From the NCBI RefSeq assembly GCF_017916325.1, contig NC_090158.1, forward strand, positions 647,501 through 687,500: a stretch of 40,000 nucleotides of DNA, read 5' to 3'. The position numbers and the translations under genes were made by a program. This DNA comes from Leishmania martiniquensis (taxonomy: Eukaryota > Euglenozoa > Kinetoplastea > Trypanosomatida > Trypanosomatidae). Shown piece by piece: positions 26,331 to 36,238 of this stretch (positions within the stretch are counted from its first letter, which is position 1; each line of letters opens with the position of its first letter). Under the pieces are notes generated by a model. It was not told the origin of the DNA. It did not search any database and worked only from the letters and a program-made list of their open reading frames with translations.

Positions 26331-27988
26331 GCGCTCTACGCTCGCACCACTGCAGTGTGCGCTTGCAACAGCATAAAAGTCGGAATTACGCGTGCGAGGG
26401 CGTGGGGTGGTCTGGAGCCGCGCTGGTGCAGCGCGGAGATGACGAGGGGCCCATTTACCCCTGCGGGCGGGGCTGAGCCGCGGGCGGCTTATGAGTGACG
26501 GCATGCCTGAGTCGGACGTGGCGCCAGCCGTAGTGAGGGCGCGGTGCTAACAGAGAGCGAAAGGTTGCAGCGGGGCACTTGGGGGCGTAGGATGTTCGTA
26601 TGCTTGGGCCGCCCCACCTAGCACGCACGCCGATGCCCTGCCTCGACTAGCTTGCTGGCGCTGCCCAGCGGTGTACCAAGGCGGACGCTGAGGTGAGCGA
26701 GGAGTGAACACAGCGTAGCACCACTGTCAGAAGCCGTAGCCGCAGATGCTCGCTTGTCTCAGGAGAGGCAGCCCATCTTCTACTGCCTCCTCTGCACCTG
26801 CCCTGGTGTTGGGGCGCACTTCGCCCCTTCGTCTATCGTGGCGTTCTGATGCACTTCTGCTCCTCTCCATTCAAAGGCCTCTGCGCACGTGCGCGTGCGT
26901 GGCGGGGGTGAGTCGGTGGAAGAGAAGCAGAGGGCTGAATGGCTCCCTCACCCCTCTGCTCGGAGCTGTGATTCACTGTCTTTATCATGCTCGACGCTCT
27001 CCGCCTGACTGGATCGGTCATGCGCTCGCAGAAGATATCTTGAGACACAAATGCCCTTGTTTACGCACGAGCGCGGCGGCAGGATGGTGCCGTCGCGCAT
27101 GCGCGTGCTCCTTTGCGGTATGAGGCGGCGCAGTGACGAGGTGATCGCTGCTTCCGCCTCCTCCCTCTTCTTTATGCACCTGCTCGCCCCGGCTTACGTC
27201 TTTTCGGGCCGCTACGGCGGCGATGCGGCGTGCGCTATCGTACGCTTCACCGGAACTACACAGACCCTTCCGTTCATGGCCTTTTCTCTCTCCCTCTCTT
27301 TCCCCTTCGCCCCTTCTCGTCAATGTTACGCGAACGTGCCTCTACGCCGTGCTGCTGACGGTCATCTCCGCGCGCCCCCCATACCACCACGAACGGACTG
27401 AGCGTGTGCGCCCCTGCATTGTCTCTCGACGGCGGCGATAGAGCACCTCTTCTTCTCGCTCTTTCCCGCTTCCTCCCTCGCTCACGCGTGCCACCCGCAT
27501 ACGCGCTCACCCCTTCCTCTCCCACGCTTGCATCCTTCGCTCACCACACCATCAGCCCAGTCGCCGACGCACCTCGCGCTCCCCCGCATGCGTGCCTGCG
27601 AATTGCTCACTCCAAATCACTCCGCCTGAGCGCGTTCGCATTCTCCGTTTCCATCAGCGATTTCCGTTTCTTTCGTTTTCTTTTCCCGTTTTCGCTGTCC
27701 CCACGGCGATTGCGCAACTGCCATAGCACCGCAGCGCGAAGGTGCATCACTCGCACGGCTCCCCCACTCTCACTCTCACACTCTCTCTCGCCCTCTTCCA
27801 TCGGCAAGCGCCATCCTCTATCACACCCGCTCGTTCAGTCGTCTCGGAGTCCGAGTGCGCACAGCGACAGATTCCGAGTTGCTTTGGCGCCTCCCTCAGT
27901 TTGCTTCCCGAGCGCCTTCGCGCAGCATTCCTTTAACACCGGTGCCGCCCATTTCATTGCCCCTCCTCCTGCACCGCCCAGCTCAGCG
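26331..27988. other. Long spacer and SDH2N 5' region
   Basis: 1.66 kb without a credible gene. The segment ~26460-26720 is G+C-rich, mixed sequence and might be a decayed repeat (CCCTGCCTCGACTAGC... near 26634 faintly resembles the C-rich part of the dispersed repeat). From ~27270 onward it is dominated by C/T blocks (27285-27320, 27450-27480, 27650-27700, 27760-27800, 27950-27978), the expected 5'UTR and splice context for SDH2N. The SDH2N frame is open back to 27404 but reads as Arg/Ser/Pro-rich pyrimidine translation. Confidence 0.5.
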
Positions 27989-28732
27989 ATGCTGCGTAAG
28001 GTTGCCCCCCGCCCGTACAAGACGATGGTGCGCCGCATGGCCGCCACGGATGCTGCTGTGGGGCCGCGTTCGAACAAAGCTGTTCTTCAGCTTGTCCGCT
28101 TCGACCCCGAGACGAACTCGTCGCGCGTGGAGAGCTATGAGTACGATAAGCACCACGAATACATGGTGCTCGACCTGCTGATCGCGGTGAAGGCCCACCA
28201 AGACCCCACCCTCGCCTTCCGTAGCTCCTGCTGCGAGGGTGTGTGCGGTAGCTGCGCCATGAACATCAACGGCATCAACTCGCTCGCCTGCATCACATTC
28301 GCCCAGAACCTCACGACGGTGGCCCCGCTGCCGAACTTTCCAGTGATTAAGGATTTCGTGGTGGATCTGCGACACTTCTTTCAACAGTACGCGTACATTC
28401 GCCCGTTTGTGCGCAATGCCAACCTGCACCGCAGTCAGGTGGATAGCATTGTGGAGCGCTACAACAGCGTCGCCCGCGTTCTGAGCGGCGTGAGTCCCTC
28501 TGAAGGACACGCCATGGAAAAGGCTCAGGAGGAGCTGGCCGCGATGCACAAGAATGAAACCACCCTGGCGGCACTGCTACGCATCGCCGACGCAGCGGTG
28601 GACGCCGGAAACGTCACGCAAACGCTTTCTGTGCTGGAGAAGGTGGAGCAGCACGGCGTCGTGCTCGATGAGACGAAGGTGCGGGAGCTGATCAAGCGCG
28701 CCCTCAAAAACTTCGCTGTTAAGTCAGCGTGA
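27989..28732 (+). CDS. SDH2N: Succinate dehydrogenase iron-sulfur subunit, N-terminal half
   Basis: 247 aa. The frame opens upstream, but the ATG at 27989, just after AGs at 27980-27986, gives a basic mitochondrial presequence (MLRKVAPRPYKTMVRR). A plant-type ferredoxin domain (~30-125) binds the 2Fe-2S cluster through C81, C86, C89 and C101 (SCCEGVCGSC...LAC), matching SDHB CREGICGSC except that Cys82 replaces Arg. The segment FPVIKDFVVDLRHFFQQY (~117-134) matches the SDHB linker (PVIKDLVPDL). The CxxCxxC motifs for the 4Fe-4S and 3Fe-4S clusters are absent, and a ~100-residue helical tail follows. This is the split subunit of euglenozoan complex II, where SDH2N and SDH2C are encoded apart and assemble in the inner membrane. 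Repeat copy 3 starts 207 bp after its stop. Confidence 0.95.
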   Translation: MLRKVAPRPYKTMVRRMAATDAAVGPRSNKAVLQLVRFDPETNSSRVESYEYDKHHEYMVLDLLIAVKAHQDPTLAFRSSCCEGVCGSCAMNINGINSLACITFAQNLTTVAPLPNFPVIKDFVVDLRHFFQQYAYIRPFVRNANLHRSQVDSIVERYNSVARVLSGVSPSEGHAMEKAQEELAAMHKNETTLAALLRIADAAVDAGNVTQTLSVLEKVEQHGVVLDETKVRELIKRALKNFAVKSA

Positions 28733-28939
28733 GGAGTGCATTAGACGAGGGGCGACACAAGAAGAGCAGCGTCCTGACGCGGGCAGCGGCCGCAAACATC
28801 AGTTTCAGTAAGGGGGCCGCCGCACCCGTTTCGTTACCGAGCTGAGCACTCCGGAGCCCTTTCGCACCACCGCACGGCGAAGGGTGCGTGGGCGCGTGTC
28901 AAGGGGGAATGACGCGCGTACCTCTTCTCCATCTCCTTA

Positions 28940-29444
28940 TCACTACCCTTCAGAATACCCCTAATGATGGCGGAGAGGGGAGGAAGGGGCCACGCCTCTT
29001 GGCGTGTGTCTATCTCTATGCGTGTGTGTGTGGGGGAAGGTAGGCAGCCCCTCCCCTCCCTCGACCTGGTGCCGGTGCCGCCCCGCCCCTGGTGTCGCCG
29101 GGGCCCAGCGCGCGCGACGCACGGCGCTGCGAGCGATTGCACCGCCGCGGATGTCGGGGGCGAGGCCCTGGCCGCCGTTTCGGCGGAGGGACCTGCAGCT
29201 GAGCCCAGGCTTGCAGGGTGCGCGTAGCGGGCACGGTGTCCTCGCGCCACTCGGGCGTATGCGGCTCGGCGCCGGCTTGGTGGTGTAGGGGAGGGCCTGA
29301 GCTCCCCACTCCCATGGCGGTGGATGCGCGACGCGGCGACCGGGATGACGGGCGCAGCTGTGGTGGCGGGGTGGGACTCGAGCAGCGCTTGCGTCGTGTG
29401 CGGTACAGCAGAGAGGCGCCGCTCTGCTGTGGAGTAGCGACGTG
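28940..29444 (+). repeat. SIDER-like dispersed repeat, copy 3
   Basis: 505 bp. By eye it matches copy 4 (38247-38751) at all but one base (C versus T in CCGGTGCYGCCCC). Both share a 5' flank (TCACTACCCTTCAGAATACC) and a 3' flank (GCCGCTCTGCTGTGGAGTAG) missing from copies 1 and 2. The core is 28964-29417. It lies in the probable SDH2N 3'UTR in sense orientation. No clear target-site duplication or poly-A tail was seen at the ends. Confidence 0.75.
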
Positions 29445-30919
29445 ATCCTCGTCCGCCGGCTCTCCTCAGCTGAGAGCGCTCTTCTTCCCTTCTCTGTCGG
29501 AATAGCGGATGGCGAGTCGTCGACGGTGATCACGGCGGTTGCCACCGCGTTGGAGAATGTGCGTGGGAGATGGCTTGCGAGCTCCTTTCTCGCGAGTGAA
29601 CGTTTATGTGGGCAGCAACGCGCCGCTTACTCTTCCGTTAGACATTCTGGAGTGGAGCTGCGGCTGCGCTGCGTACGCCGCCTTCTTGAGCGTCATGTTC
29701 GTGTCTCCAGTCTTTGCGTACCGTTGCTGTTTGCGTCTTTCTCTGCCTGTCCGTCCGTCAGGGATGTGAGCAGCCGTCGTTGGGGTCTGCGCCTGTGCGC
29801 TTCGGAGTGGCTCTGCGGGGATAGCGCCACACATTGTCAGGGAGGCACCCGGCAGCGCGCCAATTCTCATCTCCTTCGGCTTGTTTGGCATCGCCTTTAT
29901 CAAAGACGCTCACATATGCGGACGGAATCGTCCCGCGAAACGAAGGCGAGGAAGGCGTAGAAGTGCGGGGGTCGCGGGGGGGGTAGACGACGGCGGCGGC
30001 GAGGGCACCGAGGAGTCACCTGCTGACGCATCCGTGAAGTCAGAGGCGCTCTTAGGCTCCTCTGGCAGCGAGACACTGAAAATGGAGCGGCAAGTTATAA
30101 CTACCCTCGCCTGCACCTGCCTGCCCCCCCCTTCTCCATGCCCACTCGACCTTTGGGTGGGCGTTCCTAATCCGTTGGAGGGGGACTGATGTGCGCTCGG
30201 GCCTGCAGCACTCTCTTGAGGGCGCCGCGGGTGGATTTCCTATTGGGCGTGGCACGCAGCAGGCCACTCAGGTCCTTCGCTGGATGGCAGATGGCGACCC
30301 GCGTAACCTGCTTCACGTACCGTCTGTTCCCCTCACTCTCCGCATATGTGCATCGCCAGCTGTCTGTGTGTGTGTGCAGGTTGCCCCGTGCTCAGCCCTC
30401 CGGCGTCGCGCTCGCAATTACATCCCTTCCTATCTCTCTCTCCCTTTCTTGACACTTGTGTCGTCGCCTTGGTTTCTTGTGCGTGCTGCGGTCACCGACC
30501 CTCCCCCCCCCACACTCTTGCACGCTGTGCTTCGGTACGGGGGAGGGGGCGCTGAGCTCCGTCGGTCCAAGCTGGTATCACCTCTCCTGTATCGTACGGA
30601 CGCATCCGTTTATGCGCGTGCACCGGCAGTGCGAGAGCGAATCACCTTCTTTCCTCCCTCCGCGCCTCCCTCTTTTCGCACACACGCACACACACACACA
30701 CCTCTCCCCTTCTCCATCCACCGCGAAAACCGCCGCACGGCCTTGCAGGGTGCGGCGTTGCTGCAGCTTCCTGCTGCTCTCTCCCCCGTTTTTCCTCTGC
30801 TTTAGGTGGCTGGCCGCTTTGGAAGCGTCACCTTTGTTTCACCTGAGTTTTTTTCTGTCTTGGCCGCTGCTGTTGCTGTTGCTGCCACGCAGTTGCAGAT
30901 TAGGTGAGTTTCTTTCGCC
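29445..30919. other. Intergenic spacer before the DHHC cluster
   Basis: 1.47 kb without a convincing gene. Open frames (29442-29960, 30191-30805) lack protein-like composition. A G-rich run lies at 29976-29984, a C8 run at 30504-30511, and a CA repeat at 30679-30701. From 30847 a T-rich tract (30848-30855) and further pyrimidines lead to AGs at 30891-30892, 30897-30898 and 30902-30903, likely splice acceptors for the first DHHC gene. Confidence 0.5.
30847..30903 (+). promoter_or_regulatory. Polypyrimidine tract and candidate trans-splice acceptors for the first DHHC gene
   Basis: A T-rich, then CTG/TTG-rich, pyrimidine-biased run is followed by AGs at 30891-30892, 30897-30898 and 30902-30903, 16-28 nt before the ATG at 30920. 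Which AG is used cannot be told from sequence. Confidence 0.45.
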
Positions 30920-31885
30920 ATGTGCGAGGGTAACATGCACACGGTGAGGCCTCGCACCTGGTGCGGGTGGTGCGCGCTGTCGTGCGGTTACATCCCGTGT
31001 GTGATCGCGATGGCACTCATCGCGGCCAACATCCTGCCATATCACCTGTGCTTCCTGCGAATGCTTCATTCCGCGTGTCGAGCGGGCAACGCATCCTTCG
31101 CGTACTATTACTACTGCGTAGTGGTGATGGTGCTCGCGGAGGTCATGGTGTACGGCAACCTCCTGCTCGCCATCTTCACGTGCCCCGGCTTCGTGCCGCA
31201 TGAGCCGTGGGCGGAGGCTCCCGTGTTCCAGGGCCGAGCTGTCAGCTACAACCCCTATGAGGTGTTCGAGCTGGACCGTCTCGGTAGGCTTCGCTACTGC
31301 AGCCTTTGCAAGCAGTTCAAGCCGGACCAGGCTCATCACTGCAACATATGTCACTGCTGTGTCTACCGCATGGATCACCACTGCCCGTGGATCAACAACT
31401 GTGTCGGCCGTGGGAACAGCAAATTTTTTTTGCTGTTCGTCGGCTACATCCCTGTCGGTGCCTTCCACATTGTGCTGACGTCGCTCTTTAGTTGCGTCTT
31501 TCACTTCCCAAGCTTCTTTAGCAAGGCGTTGCTGGAGGACAACGCCTTGGTGAATATCGTCATCATCTTGTCCATCATCTTCTCCTCAATCATGGGCCTC
31601 TGCTTCCTTGCCTTTGCGCTGCACTTCGTGTGCATGGCGTACCGCGGCCAGACTTCTGTGTCGCGTATGATAGCCTCCAAGAAGCAGCCCGAAGAGCTGG
31701 AGCAGCTTCGCAAGCGCCAAGCTGAGGACCGCTCGTTTTACATGTTCGACCTCTTCGGCGCCGATCAGCAGTGGTACCGAATGATTCTTCCCTTCAAGCC
31801 GGACCACGACTTCCGTCGTGCGCCACACGGCTACGCGCGTCGCTTCGGTGGCTCCTCAGGCGACTACCTCGTGAGCCTGGTCTAG
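30920..31885 (+). CDS. DHHC palmitoyltransferase 1 of 3 (321 aa)
   Basis: Integral-membrane protein S-acyltransferase that moves palmitate from acyl-CoA to cysteines of target proteins. Four hydrophobic spans: ~18-42, ~62-87, ~168-196 and ~212-238. The zinc-binding cysteine-rich domain lies at ~127-175 between spans 2 and 3, with CSLC, HHCNIC and the catalytic D152-H153-H154-C155 followed by P. The PGFVPHEPW segment after span 2 is shared in form with the two downstream paralogues. After span 4 the usual TTxE motif is not clear (QTSVSR instead). The C-terminal LFG...YRMILPF recurs loosely in the paralogues. This is the compact member, with only ~30 residues between EPW and the cysteine-rich domain. 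The family call is certain; substrates and membrane location are unknown. Confidence 0.95.
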   Translation: MCEGNMHTVRPRTWCGWCALSCGYIPCVIAMALIAANILPYHLCFLRMLHSACRAGNASFAYYYYCVVVMVLAEVMVYGNLLLAIFTCPGFVPHEPWAEAPVFQGRAVSYNPYEVFELDRLGRLRYCSLCKQFKPDQAHHCNICHCCVYRMDHHCPWINNCVGRGNSKFFLLFVGYIPVGAFHIVLTSLFSCVFHFPSFFSKALLEDNALVNIVIILSIIFSSIMGLCFLAFALHFVCMAYRGQTSVSRMIASKKQPEELEQLRKRQAEDRSFYMFDLFGADQQWYRMILPFKPDHDFRRAPHGYARRFGGSSGDYLVSLV

Positions 31886-33009
31886 GCGATGAGTAGGGCT
31901 CGTGCCCAGAGGCGTGTGACTGTCGCGCTTGCGTGTGTGTATGTCACGCGTTTATACCTGTTTAGCCGCTGTTGGCACTTCGGCGCAGAGGCTTATGGGG
32001 CTGCCGGGCCACGTGCACGCTTCTTGATTCCTCTTGCGTAGCTTCAGGATGGTCGCGCTTCACCACCGCTGCCGCCCTTTTGTGTTGTAAAGGGCAGCGA
32101 TCTTTTCCTCGTGTTGGAGGCGTCAGGCCTCTCCGTGCAGCGCGATTCCTCCTCACTTGCTCTTGCACGTCGCTCTTCTGCCCTCGCCCCTTTCCCCCCT
32201 TCTCACGTGGTCATGAGCGCTCCCTTCTTCGGTTTGGGCGCCTCGCGTGTGCGCGCTGCGCCGTTGTGCTGACTCTGCTGCCCACGCTGTGCACCGTTCA
32301 TCTCAGCGCCGGTGCTTCCTTGCTGCGTTGGCGGTTTCTCCTCCACCCGCTCCAAGGGCGAAACGCAGGACGGTGAAGGTTGAGGGTGGGGCGAAGCTCA
32401 GCGTGCACCTGCATGCACATGCTGGCGTTGACGACGTGGCGAGCGGGGGGAGTGGAGGAGGGGAACCCAGAGCGGGCACTCGCCTATGGACCTGTTATGT
32501 GAGCGCGCTTGACGCCGCATGTGCTTTAGATGACGACGCAAGGGGCAGCAGAAGAAAACGGTGCCAGCACCTCATCAGAAAATGGGCCAGAGGTGCAGTT
32601 CTCCGAGCATGTGTGCGAGTGTAGCCTGAATAGGGCTACGACTCGCACCTCCAGGACGACATGGTAGATGGGCAACATCCATCACTATACGTGACCTCAT
32701 TGGACGCCTCTCTTGATGTTCATGACAACCGCCTCTCTGCTCCCACCACCACCACCACCTCCCCTCGCTCTCTCTCTTTGCGCTTGACCCTTCCTCATGT
32801 CTCTCCCTTTGGCACTGCTGTCGCTCGCGAAGCGTGGACGACACGCGTATATTCCTGCGTTTACTTCCACTCCTCCTCAAGTTCGGGCTGTGGCAGGCCT
32901 CCCCCCGTTCCTCACTCTCCTCTCTGCATCGGCGGCATCGGCTCTGCCCCTCCTCCCTTTTCCGCTGCGGGCAACTCAGTGAGGGGTCAGCGACGCACCA
33001 GTGAGCTAC
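31886..33009. other. Intergenic spacer between DHHC genes 1 and 2
   Basis: 1.1 kb. Pyrimidine-rich near 32170-32205 and 32745-32815, with no credible gene (frames such as 32661-33020 are Ser/Pro/Arg-rich). A short (ACC)n run lies at 32740-32760. Expected to hold the 3'UTR of the first and 5'UTR of the second DHHC gene. Confidence 0.5.
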
Positions 33010-34551
33010 ATGAGCGATAATCACTACCAGCAGCAGCGCCGCTACAAGGACGGCGACGATGATGCCATCGCCGCGGATTGCCGCTGCTTGAACGTTGTCG
33101 CGCACCCTGAACCAACAAAGGGGTGCCATGAGAGGTGCATGATGTGCTGCGGCTACTGCACCCCCACCGTTATTGCACTTCTCATCGTGGCGCTCGCGGT
33201 TGCGAGTGATGTCTACAGCTTTCTCCTCATCGCTCGCAACTCGCGCGACGCGTGGCGCATCGTGGTGTGCGTTGTGGTGCTCCTCTTGACAACGTCCATG
33301 TGCCTGTTGGTGCTGTGGTCTTTCTATGCCATCGTCTTCAGCTCTCCCGGCTTTGTGCCGCAGGACCCGTGGGCGTATCCGCCGTTGTACGCCGGTCCTT
33401 CAGCCGACTCGAGCAGCGGGGGCGAGCGCGTCTTTGTGCAATCGTCTCATGACAGCACCGTGCGTCAGCCACTGCTTTCGCAGCAGCAACAGCAGCAACA
33501 TCAGGGCGTCGTACTGCTGCGTCAGCCAGGCTCACCCGGCTTGCTGGTGGGGCAGTCTCCCAGAGCACCGAGCCTCAACCAAGCGCCAACGGCCAACCAC
33601 GTGCTCGTAACCGTCGCTGCAGGAGGCTCCGCCTTCCGCAACCCACTGCATCTCGGCCCCCAAGCGACCTCGCCAGGAAGTGCTTCCGTTTCTGAGGCCA
33701 ATGGTCGCCCATACGCCGCGCCAATTCATGCAGATGAGAACGGTGCATCTCACCTAGGCGACAGCAGAGATGCAGACACTATCCGCGTGACTGAAATCTC
33801 AAATTCACAGTGCCACAGCCCTTATCCACCGCCGTCAGAGCACGAGCTGCGCATCGGACCGACGTTTGAGTCGATGGTGGCCGTCACGCCATCAGCGGGG
33901 CAGGAGCAGCACCACCTCAGTTCGCCAACGTGGCCAAACAAGTACACAGTGACAACGCTGGGCCGGGACGGGTGCCTGCGCTTCTGCGATGTGTGCCACG
34001 TGTACAAGCCAGACGGCGCCCACCATTGCCGTACCTGCCGCCGATGCGTGTATAACTTTGACCACCACTGCCCCTTCTTAAACAACTGCGTCGGCCGCAA
34101 CAACTATAAGCTGTTCATTGTGTTTCTCCTCTACAGCGGCATTGGGGCGGTGCTGGATGCGGGTCTCATGGCCGTGCTCATCTTTGCCGTTGACCGGGAC
34201 CCCATCATGAAGAAGGCGGGCTGGGCCGTCATCCCCGGGCTCGATTTGATTTTAGGGTTCTCACTGCTGCTCTTCTACGCACAACACCGCGTTCTCCTGT
34301 CGAAGGGGCAGAGCACTCTGGAGAGCCTCACGAGTGGCGGCGGTGACGGCCTTGAAGCGTTCTGCGACAGCTGCAGGCGGCCCCGGCTCACCCCGGAGCA
34401 GAAGGTGGAGAACAAGCGGAGACTGAAGGAAAAGGTTCAGCGGCACAAGCGTACGCTTCTCGGGAAGGAGTCCTCCGTGCTGCGGATGTACCTGCCGCTT
34501 CCCGTGCGCACGGACAACACCGCAGATGAAACGGTGCCTATGAGCGTCTAA
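33010..34551 (+). CDS. DHHC palmitoyltransferase 2 of 3 (513 aa)
   Basis: The open frame begins at a GTG (33001); the first ATG is 33010. A Cys-rich cytosolic N-terminus is followed by spans at ~52-75 and ~83-111, then SPGFVPQDPW (~113-121). A low-complexity linker of about 205 residues (Q-rich near 157-165, then Ser/Pro-rich) precedes the cysteine-rich domain (~326-375) with CDVC, HHCRTC, and catalytic D351-H352-H353-C354 followed by P. Spans 3 and 4 lie at ~368-394 and ~404-427. STLE, a form of the TTxE motif, follows span 4. The basic C-terminal region contains KRRLKEKVQRHKR. All catalytic residues are present, so it should be active. It is a paralogue of the genes on either side, and the long linker before the catalytic domain is its main difference. 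Confidence 0.95.
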   Translation: MSDNHYQQQRRYKDGDDDAIAADCRCLNVVAHPEPTKGCHERCMMCCGYCTPTVIALLIVALAVASDVYSFLLIARNSRDAWRIVVCVVVLLLTTSMCLLVLWSFYAIVFSSPGFVPQDPWAYPPLYAGPSADSSSGGERVFVQSSHDSTVRQPLLSQQQQQQHQGVVLLRQPGSPGLLVGQSPRAPSLNQAPTANHVLVTVAAGGSAFRNPLHLGPQATSPGSASVSEANGRPYAAPIHADENGASHLGDSRDADTIRVTEISNSQCHSPYPPPSEHELRIGPTFESMVAVTPSAGQEQHHLSSPTWPNKYTVTTLGRDGCLRFCDVCHVYKPDGAHHCRTCRRCVYNFDHHCPFLNNCVGRNNYKLFIVFLLYSGIGAVLDAGLMAVLIFAVDRDPIMKKAGWAVIPGLDLILGFSLLLFYAQHRVLLSKGQSTLESLTSGGGDGLEAFCDSCRRPRLTPEQKVENKRRLKEKVQRHKRTLLGKESSVLRMYLPLPVRTDNTADETVPMSV

Positions 34552-36238
34552 TGCCGCGGTGCGGTGGGGGGGCAGCCGTAATCCTCGGTGACTTAATTGC
34601 TACGCTGCCGCTGCTGTCGAACGCTCATCTCTCGTTTTGCTCCCGCAGCTTCATTTTTAAGCTCTCGGCATGTATTCAAACTCGCATATACGGTGTCATG
34701 TTGCGACGTACTACAACTGCTTCTGCTGTCGCTTGCTTGATGTGGGTACGCGTGTCGGTCTGTGCGCGTGCTTTGGAGGGCTCTTCTCTCTCACGCACCG
34801 ACACCTCCACCCTCCCCTCCCTCTAAGCGTTGCTTCGTTGCGATATGCTATTCATCAACTTAGAGCAGCTGAGCGTCCGAGTGAAGTGTGTGGACTGGCG
34901 CGGAGGTCAGCTGACTGATTTTTCATCGGCTCATGAAGCGCTCCTTTCTCCTCCTTTCGTTCAGCTGAAATTGACTGCATTGCTTAAGCGCACGCGCCTC
35001 ACTGCCCTCGTGTCGCTTCAGACTCGAGAGCGAACAACCGCAGCTGCTCTGCGCAGCGGTTCGTCCTCGCGGCGACTGCTGCTGGAGGCGCGCGTTTTTG
35101 TTCTTTGAGTTAACGTGTCCACTCCACCTCAAACAACTCGACAACTGCTGCGCAAAGGCCCACCTGCTCCCCCTGTGCTGCCCTGCGGCTGAGCACTGGC
35201 TGTCCGGGATGAGCTCTCCTCCCGCCGAGCCGGGCCATGCGTCTGGCCGGGAGCTCTTCCTACCCCTCTTCAGGCGCATGCCGGCCGACGTCGGGAGAGC
35301 GGGGGGGAGAGACGCCGTCCCGCCTCAGGTGAGGGCCCTCGGAGACCCTGCACGCTGCCTGCGTGCCGCCCTTCTCCTTGTGCTGCCTCCAGCACCGGCG
35401 TACCATAATGGGGTGTGGAGACTCGTCTCACTGGGGCCTGGGCGACTCGGCGCATGCTCGTTACGCCTCCGGGACTGGGGCTCCAGCAGCCCCATCCGAT
35501 GCGATGGAGGGGATGCCCCAGATGTCGCAGACGCACACGTCGGCGTTGGTTTGGTATGGACGTCTTCGCGCCTGCTCTGGCGATCGCTGTCACCGCCTCT
35601 TCTCACACCCCCGCATGTCCTCTCTGGATGCAGCACACCAGGCGCGCGCGTGCGGTGCTCCCATCTCTCGCAGCCTCGCGCCTCCTGCAGAGCGGCGCCG
35701 CTGCCCGAGGAGGGACGCTCGCCTACTTCGCCCTCCCTTTCCGCCGATCTCGTGGGGGGCAGGGGAGGCGGTGGAGCGGGACCGAGTCGGCCGGGCGCGC
35801 CCGCGTGTGCCTTGGCAGGGCGGGGAGGCTGGCATGCGTCTGTGGCGGCTGGGAAACTCCGGTCTTTCCTCAACCCGCGCGCCTCCTAGAGCGGCTGTGG
35901 GTGCTGTAACTTTGCTTGAATCGTCGGCACGGGCGTGATCGTCACTGAGCGCCTCTTGGGCACCTCGCCAGGGTGGCCTTGTTTGTTACCAATCAGGTAC
36001 CTTCAGGCGCACTGGAGGCAAGAGCATCTGTGAGCTTCTCGGCTACCCCCTTTTTAAACACGGGCGGAGTAGTGGCGCCTCGAAGCGAAGACGCGCGAAG
36101 GGAGCCCGCTGGCGTCCGGCGGCGGACACTCACGCGCTGACAGAAAACAGTTCTTTGCGTGCGGTTGAGTTTCCTCGTCGGGTAAGATCAGCTCACCATT
36201 CTGCCCTGGTCATCATCGCTGACACGCGGGTTTTTGGG
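34552..36238. other. Intergenic spacer between DHHC genes 2 and 3
   Basis: 1.69 kb with no gene I can support. The short frame 34845-35108 has fairly balanced composition but no homology I know. The block ~35190-35890 is very G+C-rich, with long overlapping open frames on both strands, more like a decayed repeat than a gene. The stretch after 35990 includes a T5/A3 patch (36050-36058) and a weak acceptor AG at 36148-36149. Confidence 0.45.

Noticed and set aside
29445..30919. Search for tRNA, snoRNA or CRISPR-like arrays in the large spacers
   Set aside because: No cloverleaf with proper A and B boxes, no convincing paired C/D boxes, and no regularly spaced repeats; the only repeats are CA tracts and the dispersed elements.
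34845..35108. 87-codon + strand open frame between DHHC 2 and 3
   Set aside because: Composition is fairly balanced, but third positions are not G/C-biased like the neighbours and there is no recognisable motif or splice signal; kept only as a weak possibility.
35098..35889. 263-codon + strand open frame
   Set aside because: Lies in a G+C-rich block where both strands are open over similar lengths; Gly/Pro/Ala/Arg-rich and lacks domain structure.
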